The notes below the pieces were generated by a model. The model searched no databases. It was given only the letters and a program-made list of their open reading frames with translations, and was not told where the DNA came from. Positions 8,492 through 17,484 of a DNA stretch of 34,242 nucleotides are shown here, piece by piece. Both the position numbers and the translations under genes were made by a program. The stretch is from Klebsiella terrigena (GTDB lineage Bacteria > Pseudomonadota > Gammaproteobacteria > Enterobacterales > Enterobacteriaceae): positions 1 to 34,242 of the forward strand of contig NZ_BJNO01000034.1 of NCBI RefSeq assembly GCF_006539725.1, read 5' to 3'. The stretch's first letter is position 1; each line of letters starts with the position of its first letter.

Positions 8492-10036
8492 ATGGCCGAA
8501 TCACAACCCCTGTCCGCCGCCCCTGAGGGGGCGGAATATCTCAGAGCGGTGCTCCGTGCGCCGGTCTATGAAGCTGCACAGATTACGCCGCTGCAAAAAA
8601 TGGAAAAAATCTCCTCGCGGCTGGATAACGTCATTCTCGTGAAGCGGGAAGACCGGCAGCCGGTCCATAGCTTCAAGCTCCGCGGCGCTTACGCGATGAT
8701 GGCGGGGCTGAATGAAGCGCAAAAAGCGCGCGGCGTGATCACCGCTTCCGCGGGTAATCATGCCCAGGGCGTCGCGTTTTCCGCTTCTCGCCTCGGCGTT
8801 AAGGCGCTGATTGTTATGCCTACCGCCACGGCCGACATCAAGGTTGATGCCGTGCGCGGGTTTGGCGGCGAAGTGCTGCTGCACGGCGCTAATTTTGATG
8901 AAGCGAAAGCGAAAGCCATCGAGCTGGCGCAGCAGCAGAATTTCACCTGGGTCCCGCCGTTCGATCATCCGATGGTCATTGCCGGGCAGGGTACGCTGGC
9001 GCTCGAATTGCTGCAGCAGGACGCCCATCTCGACCGCGTTTTTGTGCCGGTTGGCGGCGGCGGACTGGCGGCGGGCGTGGCGGTACTGATCAAGCAGCTG
9101 ATGCCGCAGATCAAAGTGATTGCGGTTGAGGCCGAAGATTCAGCCTGCCTGAAGGCGGCGCTGGATGCTGGTCATCCGGTGGATCTGCCGCGCGTTGGGC
9201 TGTTTGCTGAAGGCGTTGCGGTGAAGCGCATCGGCGACGAGACCTTCCGCGTCTGTCAGGAGTATCTCGACGATATTATCACCGTCGACAGCGATGCCAT
9301 CTGTGCGGCGATGAAAGACCTGTTTGAAGACGTTCGCGCAGTGGCTGAACCTTCCGGCGCGCTGGCGCTGGCGGGGATGAAAAAATATATCGCGCAGCAC
9401 AATATTCGCGGCGAACGGCTGGCACACGTCTTGTCCGGGGCCAACGTTAATTTCCACGGCCTGCGCTACGTTTCCGAACGCTGCGAGCTGGGCGAGCAGC
9501 GCGAGGCGCTGCTGGCGGTGACTATCCCGGAAGAGAAGGGCAGCTTCCTGAAGTTCTGCCAGCTGCTGGGCGGTCGTTCGGTTACCGAGTTCAACTATCG
9601 CTTTGCGGATGCCAAAGATGCCTGCATTTTTGTCGGCGTTCGCCTGAGCCGCGGGCTGGAAGAACGTAAAGAGATTCTGGATCTGCTGAACGAGGGGGGC
9701 TATAGCGTTGTCGATCTTTCCGATGACGAAATGGCCAAGCTCCACGTGCGCTACATGGTCGGCGGGCGTCCGTCGAAGCCGCTGCAGGAGCGCCTGTTTA
9801 GCTTCGAGTTCCCTGAATCACCGGGCGCGCTGCTCAAGTTCCTGCATACGCTGGGTACCCACTGGAACATCTCTCTGTTCCACTACCGCAGTCACGGTAC
9901 CGACTATGGCCGGGTACTGGCGGGCTTTGAGCTGGGCGATCATGAGCCGGATTTTGAAACCCGACTGCATGAGCTGGGCTACGACTGCCACGACGAAACG
10001 CACAATCCGGCATTCCGCTTTTTCCTCGCCGGCTAG
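8492..10036 (+). CDS. ilvA: Biosynthetic threonine deaminase
   Basis: IlvA converts threonine to 2-oxobutyrate and ammonia, the committed step to isoleucine, and is inhibited by isoleucine and activated by valine. The 514 residues comprise an N-terminal PLP domain with the Schiff-base lysine K62 in HSFKLRGAY and the phosphate-binding loop GGGGLAAG, then two ACT-like regulatory modules (about 330-514). The regulatory part marks it as the biosynthetic, not the catabolic (TdcB), enzyme. The start ATG is three bases after the ilvD stop. Its 3' end overlaps convergent ilvY by four bases. Confidence 0.98.
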   Translation: MAESQPLSAAPEGAEYLRAVLRAPVYEAAQITPLQKMEKISSRLDNVILVKREDRQPVHSFKLRGAYAMMAGLNEAQKARGVITASAGNHAQGVAFSASRLGVKALIVMPTATADIKVDAVRGFGGEVLLHGANFDEAKAKAIELAQQQNFTWVPPFDHPMVIAGQGTLALELLQQDAHLDRVFVPVGGGGLAAGVAVLIKQLMPQIKVIAVEAEDSACLKAALDAGHPVDLPRVGLFAEGVAVKRIGDETFRVCQEYLDDIITVDSDAICAAMKDLFEDVRAVAEPSGALALAGMKKYIAQHNIRGERLAHVLSGANVNFHGLRYVSERCELGEQREALLAVTIPEEKGSFLKFCQLLGGRSVTEFNYRFADAKDACIFVGVRLSRGLEERKEILDLLNEGGYSVVDLSDDEMAKLHVRYMVGGRPSKPLQERLFSFEFPESPGALLKFLHTLGTHWNISLFHYRSHGTDYGRVLAGFELGDHEPDFETRLHELGYDCHDETHNPAFRFFLAG

Positions 10037-10929
10037 TGGCCCGGGTTGGGTAAAATCGACCAGAATGCATCGATAAGCGGCTCATACAGCCGCTTTTTTT
10101 GTGCGCATACGCCGAGCTCAAAGGGCGTTTTCTCATCGCTGCGCTCTAAAATCATCACCCGGTTGCGCACCGGTTCCGGACTGTTCTCCAGCACCACCTC
10201 CGGCAGGAGCGCGACGCCGCAGCCGAGGGCGACCATAGAAACCATCGCCTCGTGGCCGCCCACGGTGGCATAAATCGATGGATTGCTGATTTTATGCCGC
10301 CGGAACCACAGCTCAATGCGCCGACGTACCGGCCCCTGATCGGCCATGATAAACGGCACGGTCGACCAGTCGGGCTGCTCCTGGGTGACCTGGTTACGCA
10401 CCGGGCAGGCTAAGGCCGGGGCGATCAGCACCACTGCCAGATTTTCCAGCATCGAGAAGGCTACCGATCCGGGCAGCGTTTCCGGCTTCCCGGCAATGGC
10501 CAGGTCCGCCTCGCCGGTGACGACCTTCTCCATCGCGTCGGCGGCATCGCCGGTCGAGAGCTTGATCTCCACCGACGGATGGGCGGCGCGAAAGCGATCG
10601 AGAATTGGCGGCAGATGGCTATAGGCCGCGGTCACGGAGCAGAAGATATGCAGCTCGCCGGAGAGCGATGGTCCCTGCTGGTCGATAGCGTGGCGCAGCT
10701 GCTGATACTGCAGCAGGGTCTGCTGGGCGAAAAGGCGCAGTTCCTCGCCCGCTTCGGTTAGCGTCACGGTGCGGTTATCGCGCACGAACAGCGGTTGGCC
10801 GAGGTCCTCTTCCAGGCGCTGGATCTGCCGTGAAAGGGTCGAGGGACTAACGTGCATGGCCCGCGCGCTGCGGCCAAAATGACGGCTTTCGGCCAGGTGC
10901 AGGAAGGTTTTCAGATCGCGTAAATCCAC
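10033..10929 (-). CDS. ilvY: LysR-family regulator of ilvC, IlvY
   Basis: IlvY activates ilvC when acetolactate or acetohydroxybutyrate accumulates and represses its own gene. The protein has a LysR helix-turn-helix (FGRSARAMHVSPSTLSRQIQ, residues about 18-37) and an inducer-binding domain. I chose the GTG at 10929 (MDLRDLKTF, 298 residues), which has GGAG eight bases upstream and matches E. coli. Another GTG nine bases earlier (10938) is too close to that site. It diverges from ilvC across 151 bp and meets ilvA tail to tail. Its 3' coding end contains the ilvA terminator hairpin. Confidence 0.95.
   Translation of the reverse strand: MDLRDLKTFLHLAESRHFGRSARAMHVSPSTLSRQIQRLEEDLGQPLFVRDNRTVTLTEAGEELRLFAQQTLLQYQQLRHAIDQQGPSLSGELHIFCSVTAAYSHLPPILDRFRAAHPSVEIKLSTGDAADAMEKVVTGEADLAIAGKPETLPGSVAFSMLENLAVVLIAPALACPVRNQVTQEQPDWSTVPFIMADQGPVRRRIELWFRRHKISNPSIYATVGGHEAMVSMVALGCGVALLPEVVLENSPEPVRNRVMILERSDEKTPFELGVCAQKKRLYEPLIDAFWSILPNPGH
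10075..10100 (+). terminator. ilvGMEDA terminator inside the ilvY coding region
   Basis: AAGCGGCT and AGCCGCTT form an 8-bp stem around CATAC, followed by a run of seven T, 38 bases after the ilvA stop. It reads as a textbook rho-independent terminator for the + strand. On the other strand it encodes the ...QKKRLYEPL... stretch of IlvY. Confidence 0.88.
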
Positions 10930-10952
10930 GGGCCGCACTCCACGATTTTATA

Positions 10953-11018
10953 TTGCAGATATTGCAACATGACGTTGTGAATATATCAATTTCCGCAATG
11001 AATTTCCTGTCATATAGT
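10953..11018 (+). promoter_or_regulatory. ilvY-ilvC operators and ilvC promoter
   Basis: TTGCA-GATAT-TGCAA (10953-10967) is a perfect LysR-type inverted repeat. A second, less symmetric region follows (TTGTGAATATATCAA, 10975-10989). These positions fit the O1 and O2 operators known for E. coli ilvYC. The ilvC -10 is probably TATAGT (11013-11018) with a poor -35 (TTCCGC, 10991-10996), as expected for a promoter that needs IlvY. Confidence 0.65.
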
Positions 11019-11080
11019 GGGTTCATTCTCGCAAAAGCGAACCGAACAATAAGACACACAACATCACGGAGTACATCACC

Positions 11081-12556
11081 ATGGCTAACTACTTTAATAC
11101 ACTGAACCTGCGCCAGCAGCTGGCACAGCTGGGCAAATGTCGCTTTATGGCGCGCGAAGAATTCGCCGATGGCGCGAGCTACCTTCAGGGTAAAAAAGTA
11201 GTCATCGTCGGCTGCGGTGCTCAGGGTCTGAACCAGGGCCTGAACATGCGCGACTCCGGTCTGGATATCTCCTACGCTCTGCGTAAAGAAGCGATTGCAG
11301 AAAAGCGCGCTTCCTGGCGTAAAGCGACCGAAAACGGTTTTACGGTCGGCACCTATGAAGATCTGATCCCGCAGGCCGACCTGGTCGTTAACCTGACGCC
11401 GGACAAACAGCACTCTGACGTTGTTCGTTCCGTACAGCCGCTGATGAAAGACGGCGCGGCGCTGGGCTACTCCCACGGTTTTAACATCGTTGAAGTCGGC
11501 GAGCAGGTTCGCAAAGACATCACCGTAGTGATGGTGGCCCCGAAGTGCCCGGGTACCGAAGTTCGTGAAGAGTACAAACGCGGTTTCGGCGTACCTACGC
11601 TGATCGCGGTTCACCCGGAAAACGACCCGAAAGGTGAAGGCATGGCCATCGCGAAAGCGTGGGCAGCGGCCACCGGCGGCCACCGTGCGGGCGTGCTGGA
11701 ATCCTCCTTCGTTGCGGAAGTAAAATCTGACCTGATGGGCGAGCAGACCATCCTCTGCGGCATGCTGCAGGCGGGTTCCCTGCTGTGCTTCGATAAGCTG
11801 GTGGCGGAAGGTACCGACCCGGCATATGCAGAAAAACTGATTCAGTTCGGCTGGGAAACCATCACCGAAGCGCTGAAGCAGGGCGGCATCACCCTGATGA
11901 TGGACCGTCTGTCTAACCCGGCGAAACTGCGCGCTTACGCGCTGTCAGAGCAGCTGAAAGAGATCATGGCGCCGCTGTTCCAGAAGCATATGGATGACAT
12001 CATCTCCGGCGAATTCTCCTCCGGCATGATGGCTGACTGGGCTAACGACGATAAGAAACTGCTGACCTGGCGTGAAGAGACCGGCGCCACCGCGTTCGAA
12101 ACCGCTGAGCAGTTTGAAGGTAAAATTGGCGAGCAGGAGTACTTCGACAAAGGCGTTCTGATGATTGCGATGGTGAAAGCGGGCGTTGAGCTGGCGTTTG
12201 AAACCATGGTTGCATCCGGCATTATCGAAGAGTCTGCATACTATGAGTCGCTGCACGAGCTGCCGCTGATTGCCAACACCATCGCTCGTAAGCGTCTGTA
12301 TGAAATGAACGTGGTTATCTCCGATACCGCCGAGTACGGTAACTACCTGTTCTCCTACGCTTGCGTACCGCTGCTGAAAGAGTTCATGACCACGCTGCAG
12401 ACCGGTGACCTGGGCAAGGCGATTGCCGAAGGTGCCGTAGATAATGCCCAGCTGCGCGATGTAAACGAAGCGATTCGCAACCACGCAATCGAAAGCGTCG
12501 GCCACAAGCTGCGCGGCTACATGACCGATATGAAACGTATCGCTGTAGCAGGTTAA
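11081..12556 (+). CDS. ilvC: Ketol-acid reductoisomerase (class II)
   Basis: IlvC isomerises and reduces acetolactate or acetohydroxybutyrate with NADPH and Mg2+ to the dihydroxy acids used by IlvD. At 491 residues it is the long class II form with a duplicated C-terminal knotted domain, typical of enterics. The Rossmann motif is [14 protein letters not shown] near residues 35-48. CACGGAG precedes the ATG. It is transcribed separately from ilvGMEDA, divergent from its activator gene ilvY, and is followed by a REP-like terminator hairpin. Confidence 0.98.
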   Translation: MANYFNTLNLRQQLAQLGKCRFMAREEFADGASYLQGKKVVIVGCGAQGLNQGLNMRDSGLDISYALRKEAIAEKRASWRKATENGFTVGTYEDLIPQADLVVNLTPDKQHSDVVRSVQPLMKDGAALGYSHGFNIVEVGEQVRKDITVVMVAPKCPGTEVREEYKRGFGVPTLIAVHPENDPKGEGMAIAKAWAAATGGHRAGVLESSFVAEVKSDLMGEQTILCGMLQAGSLLCFDKLVAEGTDPAYAEKLIQFGWETITEALKQGGITLMMDRLSNPAKLRAYALSEQLKEIMAPLFQKHMDDIISGEFSSGMMADWANDDKKLLTWREETGATAFETAEQFEGKIGEQEYFDKGVLMIAMVKAGVELAFETMVASGIIEESAYYESLHELPLIANTIARKRLYEMNVVISDTAEYGNYLFSYACVPLLKEFMTTLQTGDLGKAIAEGAVDNAQLRDVNEAIRNHAIESVGHKLRGYMTDMKRIAVAG

Positions 12557-12606
12557 TCTCCGCCGTCCTGCGGCCCGCGGGCCGCATCGACCAGTAAATC
12601 CTCTAA

Positions 12607-12642
12607 AGGCCCGGTAAGCGTAAGCGCTACCGGGCCTGTTTA
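12607..12642. terminator. ilvC terminator, REP-like hairpin
   Basis: AGGCCCGGTA and TACCGGGCCT form a perfect 10-bp stem around AGCGTAAGCGC, followed by GTTTATTT. The motif CCCGGTAAGCG...TACCGGG resembles the enterobacterial REP/PU palindrome family, which often lies at operon ends. A related hairpin occurs between rep and gppA. Confidence 0.75.
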
Positions 12643-12756
12643 TTTACGTCTTAGCGCAATCACCGAATCCGATACCTCTCCCTGTTCGCCTTCCGGCCCG
12701 TACATCGTGCGCGAAACGTCGTCGAAAACGGTCTCCCAACCTTCAGGCAACGGCAT
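12640..12756 (-). CDS. Small unrecognised ORF downstream of ppiC (doubtful)
   Basis: A 38-codon frame reads MPLPEGWETVFDDVSRTMYG, continues into an acidic stretch (EGEQGEV) and ends ALRRK. I do not recognise it. Composition and codon use are protein-like, and the frame stays open upstream to a possible GTG at 12813 (57 residues, proline- and lysine-rich extension). No good ribosome binding site is visible, and its stop touches the ilvC terminator. It may be the C-terminal remnant of a larger decayed gene. Confidence 0.22.
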   Translation of the reverse strand: MPLPEGWETVFDDVSRTMYGPEGEQGEVSDSVIALRRK

Positions 12757-12971
12757 CAAGCGATGCGAGGGCTTCTTTTGCCGACTGGAATGGTCTTTGG
12801 CGGGAGGCGGCACTGTCAAACAGCGGCTTTGCGCGGGTTGACTGGGTCATGACGGCGTTTATCACCATCACCTTCGCGACGCTGATTAGCGGACTGATGT
12901 TTAAGGAGTTGCAGGTAGCTATCGGCATGCATGTCATGAAGCACAGAAAACGCTGCCGGCGAAATAAGGAA

Positions 12972-12998
12972 AAAGCCTCTCTGTGGCAGAGAGGCTTT
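12972..12998 (-). terminator. Terminator of the ppiC pair
   Basis: AAAGCCTCTCTG and CAGAGAGGCTTT form a perfect 12-bp stem around a 3-base loop. On the - strand, reading out of ppiC, it is followed by more T residues. It lies seven bases beyond the ppiC stop codon. Confidence 0.9.
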
Positions 12999-13004
12999 AA
13001 TGCA

Positions 13005-13295
<291 letters not shown>

Positions 13296-13337
13296 TTAGA
13301 TAGGTTGCGATGAATCAGGGCGCAATATTAGCATGCG

Positions 13338-13619
13338 TTAACGGCGATACAGCACCTTAATGATGTGGTAGCCAAAGCGCGTTTTGACCGGGCCGTAGGG
13401 TTTCAGCAGCGGGCAGGAGAAGACCGCGCTATCAAACGGCCCAACCATCGCGCCCTGTTGGAACTCGCCTAAGTCGCCGCCGTTGCGCCCGGAGGGGCAG
13501 CGTGAATAGCGCTTCGCCAGATGGTCGAAGCTGACGCCGCGTTCCAGTTTGGCGAGGATCTCCTGCGCCAGCTTCTCTTCTTTGACCAGGATGTGCAGGG
13601 CCGCTGCGGACTTTGCCAT
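13338..13619 (-). CDS. Second PpiC-type parvulin (tandem paralogue)
   Basis: This is also 93 residues and one parvulin domain, beginning [16 protein letters not shown] and ending [12 protein letters not shown]. By hand alignment it matches the neighbouring ppiC at about 60 of 93 positions. It keeps the catalytic H8 and C40 and the [10 protein letters not shown] tail. Differences cluster in the second helix and around the substrate-facing loop ([13 protein letters not shown] versus [13 protein letters not shown]), suggesting a different peptide preference. I do not recall a second copy here in E. coli. It is likely the first gene of a two-gene transcript with ppiC. Confidence 0.93.
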   Translation of the reverse strand: MAKSAAALHILVKEEKLAQEILAKLERGVSFDHLAKRYSRCPSGRNGGDLGEFQQGAMVGPFDSAVFSCPLLKPYGPVKTRFGYHIIKVLYRR

Positions 13620-13731
13620 GGTTTCGCTCTCAGGATGACGGATGTGGCCAACACTTTACCATTAGCCGGTAAATCTCCTCCCGGCTTTCTGCTACAATCC
13701 TCACCCCGTTCGAAGATTGAGCAAGACTCCC

Positions 13732-15753
13732 ATGCGTTTAAACCCTGGCCAACAACAAGCCGTCGAATTCGTTACCGGACCGTGCCTGGTGCTGGCGGGC
13801 GCCGGTTCCGGTAAGACCCGCGTTATCACCAATAAAATCGCGCACCTGATCCGCGTCTGCGGCTATCAGGCGCGCCATATCGCGGCGGTGACCTTTACCA
13901 ACAAAGCGGCGCGCGAAATGAAAGAGCGCGTCGGGCAAACGCTGGGACGCAAAGAGGCACGCGGCCTGATGATCTCCACCTTCCACACGCTGGGGCTGGA
14001 CATTATTAAGCGCGAATATGCCGCGCTGGGGATGAAATCTAACTTTTCCCTGTTCGACGATACCGACCAGGTGGGTTTGCTTAAGGATCTGACCGAAGGG
14101 CTGATCGAAGACGACAAGGTGGTGCTTCAGCTGCTGATCTCGACGATCTCCAACTGGAAAAACGATCTGCGCACGCCGGCGCAGGCGGCGGCAAGCGCGC
14201 AGGGCGAGCGGGATCGGATCTTTGCTCACTGCTATGAGCTGTACGATGCGCATATGAAAGCCTGCAACGTGCTGGACTTCGACGATCTGATCCTTCTGCC
14301 GACGCTGCTGCTGCAGCGTAATGAAGAGGTCCGCGAACGCTGGCAGAATAAGATCCGCTACCTGCTGGTGGATGAGTATCAGGATACCAACACCAGCCAA
14401 TATGAGCTGGTGAAGCTGCTGGTGGGGCAGCGGGCGCGCTTTACGGTGGTGGGCGATGACGATCAGTCGATCTATTCATGGCGCGGCGCCCGGCCGCAGA
14501 ACCTGGTTCTGCTGAACCAGGATTTCCCGGCGCTGCAGGTCATCAAACTGGAGCAGAACTACCGCTCTTCCGGCCGGATACTGAAAGCGGCAAATATTCT
14601 GATCGCCAATAACCCGCACGTGTTTGAGAAGCGCCTCTTTTCCGAGCTGGGCTATGGCATCGAGCTGAAAGTTCTCTCCGCCAATAATGAAGAGCATGAG
14701 GCGGAGCGGGTGACCGGGGAGCTGATTGCCCACCACTTTATCAATAAAACCCAGTACAAGGATTATGCGATCCTCTACCGCGGCAACCATCAGTCGCGGG
14801 TGTTTGAAAAAATGCTGATGCAAAACCGCATCCCCTACAAAATTTCAGGCGGCACCTCATTCTTCTCCCGTCCGGAGATCAAAGACCTGCTGGCCTACCT
14901 GCGGGTGTTGACCAACCCGGACGATGACAGCGCGTTTCTGCGCATCGTCAATACGCCGCGGCGTGAGATTGGCCCGGCAACGCTGCAAAAGCTCGGCGAG
15001 TGGGCGATGACCCGCAACAAAAGCCTGTTTACCGCCAGCTTTGATATGGGCCTCACCCAGACGCTGACCGGGCGCGGCTATGATTCGCTCACCGGCTTTA
15101 CGCAGTGGCTGGCCGAAGTTCAGCGGCTGGCGGAAAGCGAGCCGATTGTCGCAGTGCGCGATCTGATCCGCGGCATTGACTATGAATCCTGGCTGTATGA
15201 AACGTCGCCCGGCCCGAAGGCCGCGGAAATGCGGATGAAAAACGTCAACCAGCTGTTCAGCTGGATGACCGAGATGCTGGAAGGCAGCGATATCGATGAG
15301 CCTATGACGCTCACCCAGGTGGTCACCCGCTTTACCCTGCGCGATATGATGGAGCGCGGCGAATCAGACGAGGAGCTGGATCAGGTTCAGCTGATGACTC
15401 TGCACGCTTCGAAGGGGCTGGAGTTTCCGTATGTCTATCTGGTTGGCATGGAAGAGGGGCTGCTGCCGCATCAGAGCAGTATTGAAGAAGATAACGTCGA
15501 TGAGGAGCGCCGGCTGGCGTACGTGGGCATCACCCGGGCGCAGAAAGAGCTGACCTTTACGCTGTGTAAAGAGCGCCGCCAGTACGGCGAGCTGGTGCGT
15601 CCGGAGCCAAGTCGTTTTCTGCTGGAGCTCCCGCAGGACGATCTTATCTGGGAGCAGGAGCGCAAGGTTATCTCGGCGGAAGAGCGGATGCACAAAGGAC
15701 AGGCTAACGTCGCCAACATCCGGGCGATGCTGGCAAAGGCGAAAGGAAAGTAG
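13732..15753 (+). CDS. rep: ATP-dependent DNA helicase Rep
   Basis: Rep is a superfamily 1A 3'-5' helicase that clears proteins ahead of the replication fork and helps restart forks. I chose the ATG at 13732 ([13 protein letters not shown], 673 residues), as in E. coli; an upstream TTG at 13717 would add five residues. Visible motifs are Walker A GAGSGKT (23-29), Walker B VDEYQDTN, the [13 protein letters not shown] motif, and [17 protein letters not shown] with YVGITRAQ near the end. A -10-like TACAAT (13693-13698) lies upstream, but I see no clear -35. It converges on gppA. Confidence 0.97.
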   Translation: MRLNPGQQQAVEFVTGPCLVLAGAGSGKTRVITNKIAHLIRVCGYQARHIAAVTFTNKAAREMKERVGQTLGRKEARGLMISTFHTLGLDIIKREYAALGMKSNFSLFDDTDQVGLLKDLTEGLIEDDKVVLQLLISTISNWKNDLRTPAQAAASAQGERDRIFAHCYELYDAHMKACNVLDFDDLILLPTLLLQRNEEVRERWQNKIRYLLVDEYQDTNTSQYELVKLLVGQRARFTVVGDDDQSIYSWRGARPQNLVLLNQDFPALQVIKLEQNYRSSGRILKAANILIANNPHVFEKRLFSELGYGIELKVLSANNEEHEAERVTGELIAHHFINKTQYKDYAILYRGNHQSRVFEKMLMQNRIPYKISGGTSFFSRPEIKDLLAYLRVLTNPDDDSAFLRIVNTPRREIGPATLQKLGEWAMTRNKSLFTASFDMGLTQTLTGRGYDSLTGFTQWLAEVQRLAESEPIVAVRDLIRGIDYESWLYETSPGPKAAEMRMKNVNQLFSWMTEMLEGSDIDEPMTLTQVVTRFTLRDMMERGESDEELDQVQLMTLHASKGLEFPYVYLVGMEEGLLPHQSSIEEDNVDEERRLAYVGITRAQKELTFTLCKERRQYGELVRPEPSRFLLELPQDDLIWEQERKVISAEERMHKGQANVANIRAMLAKAKGK

Positions 15754-15760
15754 CGCGCTC

Positions 15761-15788
15761 GCCCCGGTAAGCGCCGTGCTGCCGGGGG
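15761..15788. repeat. REP-like hairpin between rep and gppA
   Basis: CCCCGGTAAGCGCC...GCCGGGGG forms a GC-rich stem-loop in the 41-bp gap between convergent rep and gppA. The CCGGTAAGCG core is shared with the hairpin after ilvC at 12607-12637. No T-run is present, so it probably limits read-through or protects 3' ends rather than acting as a classic terminator. Confidence 0.65.
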
Positions 15789-15794
15789 ACGGTA

Positions 15795-17276
15795 TCAGAC
15801 GACTTCTAAGGCCCAGTGGACATAGCTTTGCCACTGGCACTCTTGCTCAACCATCTCGCTGCCTAGCGGATGGTTTTCCAGCCAGCCTTCCGGCAGCCTC
15901 AGCATCAGCTTTTCATCCTCGGCGGTCAGGGTGACGGACGGCAGCAGATCGTCCCGACGGCGGCTGGCAAACAGAATAGCCAGACGTAGCAGGCGGCATA
16001 AATGCTCCGCAACCCGAGGTTTGACCGCGTTCTGCTGGTGGAGCGAAGAGAGATCGACGGCGTTGGTTTGGTTGAGCAATAGCGTGGCAAGCAGCTTTTT
16101 CTGCGCCGGCGTGAAGCCGGGAAGATCGAGATTGCGCACCAGGTAGGCCGCGTGCTGCGGAGCGGACTTAAAATCAACGCTCAGGCCAATCTCATGCAGG
16201 GCGCAGGCGCTCACCAGCAGGTCGCGGCTAAGCGGCTCCAGCTCCCAGTAGCTATCCAGCTGGCTCACCAGGTCTGCCGCCAGGCGGCCGACGCGCTGGG
16301 CCTGCTCGGTATCGATCATAAAGCGGCGCTGAATGTTACGCAGCGTCCGGCTACGAATATCCTGATCGACCGCCAGGTGCAGCATGCCGTAAACCAGGCC
16401 TTCGCGCAGCGCGCCGCCGGCCAGGGTCATGCAGCGAATATTTAGCTCGCTAAATATAGCGATGAGAATGGCTAAACCGCTGGGGAAAACTAACGCACGC
16501 TCGAGAGTCAGGCCTTCTATTTCAAGCTCTTCCAGACGCCCGCACTGAATCGCCCGCTGTTTGAGCTGCTGGAGTTTAGCCAGCGTAATGCGCTCATCCA
16601 TACCCTGCGCCATCATGATTTCCTGCAGGGCCTGAACGGTACCCGAGGCGCCGACGCACACTTTCCAGCCGTGATAGTTCAGCGTATCGGTGATAGGCCG
16701 CAGGACTTCGCGCGCCGCATTTTCAGCAAGTTCGAAGTTGTCTTTCGTCAGGTTACGATCGGCGAAGTAGCGTTCCAGCCAGGTAACGCAGCCCATTGGC
16801 AGGCTAAAAAGAGAGGTGGTTTGCGCGCCGGTTCCGGTGACCAGTTCGGTACTGGCCCCGCCGATATCGACCACCAGGCGCTGGTCTTCACCGCCGGTGG
16901 TATGCGCTACGCCCTGATAAATCAGGCGCGCTTCTTCCTCGCCGCTAATGACCTGCACCGGGCAGCCGAGAATATCTCTGGCCTTAGCCAGAAACTCATC
17001 GGCATTAACCGCCAGACGCAGCGTCGCGGTCGCGACGACGCGGATTTGTGCCGGGGGGATATCCTGCAGGCGCTCGGCGAACAGCCGTAAGCACTGCCAT
17101 CCGCGCTCCATCGCTTCCGCGGAGAGCGCGTTGTCGCTATTCAGGCCCGCGGCAAGCCGCACTTTGCGCTTGATACGGCTGAGAGTCTGAATGCTCCCGG
17201 CCACCTCGCGAACAACCAACATATGAAAGCTATTAGAGCCAAGATCTATAGCTGCATAAAGCGAGGTGGAACTCAT
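15795..17276 (-). CDS. gppA: Guanosine pentaphosphatase / exopolyphosphatase GppA
   Basis: GppA hydrolyses pppGpp to ppGpp and can degrade polyphosphate, tuning the stringent response. It belongs to the Ppx/GppA branch of the actin/hexokinase/Hsp70 ATPase fold: phosphate-1 motif [15 protein letters not shown] near the N-terminus, [27 protein letters not shown], and a C-terminal HD-like helical domain. I chose the ATG at 17276 ([11 protein letters not shown], 493 residues) because AGGA sits eight bases upstream; an in-frame ATG at 17285 is too close to any ribosome binding site. The start codon lies inside the terminal repeat of an ERIC-like element. Confidence 0.95.
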   Translation of the reverse strand: MSSTSLYAAIDLGSNSFHMLVVREVAGSIQTLSRIKRKVRLAAGLNSDNALSAEAMERGWQCLRLFAERLQDIPPAQIRVVATATLRLAVNADEFLAKARDILGCPVQVISGEEEARLIYQGVAHTTGGEDQRLVVDIGGASTELVTGTGAQTTSLFSLPMGCVTWLERYFADRNLTKDNFELAENAAREVLRPITDTLNYHGWKVCVGASGTVQALQEIMMAQGMDERITLAKLQQLKQRAIQCGRLEELEIEGLTLERALVFPSGLAILIAIFSELNIRCMTLAGGALREGLVYGMLHLAVDQDIRSRTLRNIQRRFMIDTEQAQRVGRLAADLVSQLDSYWELEPLSRDLLVSACALHEIGLSVDFKSAPQHAAYLVRNLDLPGFTPAQKKLLATLLLNQTNAVDLSSLHQQNAVKPRVAEHLCRLLRLAILFASRRRDDLLPSVTLTAEDEKLMLRLPEGWLENHPLGSEMVEQECQWQSYVHWALEVV

Positions 17277-17474
17277 ACACTTCATCCTTCAAATTGCCTC
17301 TGCGAAAGTAGCGTGCTTATTCGGCCCATCCCAGGGACTCACCCCGATGGGGCCGCTGCAAGCAGCGTTCAAATCCGTCAGACACAGATTTGTCACCCGA
17401 ACCACTTACTAAAGTAAGTCATTCGGGATTCGCTAACCTGGCGCCTTGATGCATCCCGAACGATTTTGTGTATG
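17274..17474. repeat. Long ERIC-like element filling the gppA-rhlB gap
   Basis: The 201-bp segment has 7-bp perfect terminal inverted repeats, CATACAC (17274-17280) and GTGTATG (17468-17474). The right half contains the core hairpin ACTTACT-AA-AGTAAGT flanked by CCCGAA/TTCGGG, then GGGATTCGCT and CGCCTTGATGCA, all resembling the ERIC consensus. About 70 bp beyond the usual length is present in the left half, including an internal imperfect hairpin (CAAATCCGT, CAGAC, ACAGATTTG). It abuts the gppA start and ends 10 bp from the rhlB stop, so it also forms the 3' flank of the rhlB transcript. Confidence 0.75.
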
Positions 17475-17484
17475 ACATACTTTA

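Larger units (their letters stand above)
12557..13004. other. ilvC-ppiC gap with coding-like debris
   Basis: This 448-bp gap holds the ilvC terminator (12607-12637), the ppiC terminator (12972-12998) and, between them, about 330 bp with long open frames on both strands but no recognisable gene. One + frame (from about 12750) reads ADWNGLWREAALSNSGFARV and continues into a hydrophobic stretch, VMTAFITITFATLISGLMF. One - frame reads SAKEALASLDAVA before a stop. Either could be the remains of a lost gene; neither has a convincing start. Confidence 0.45.
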
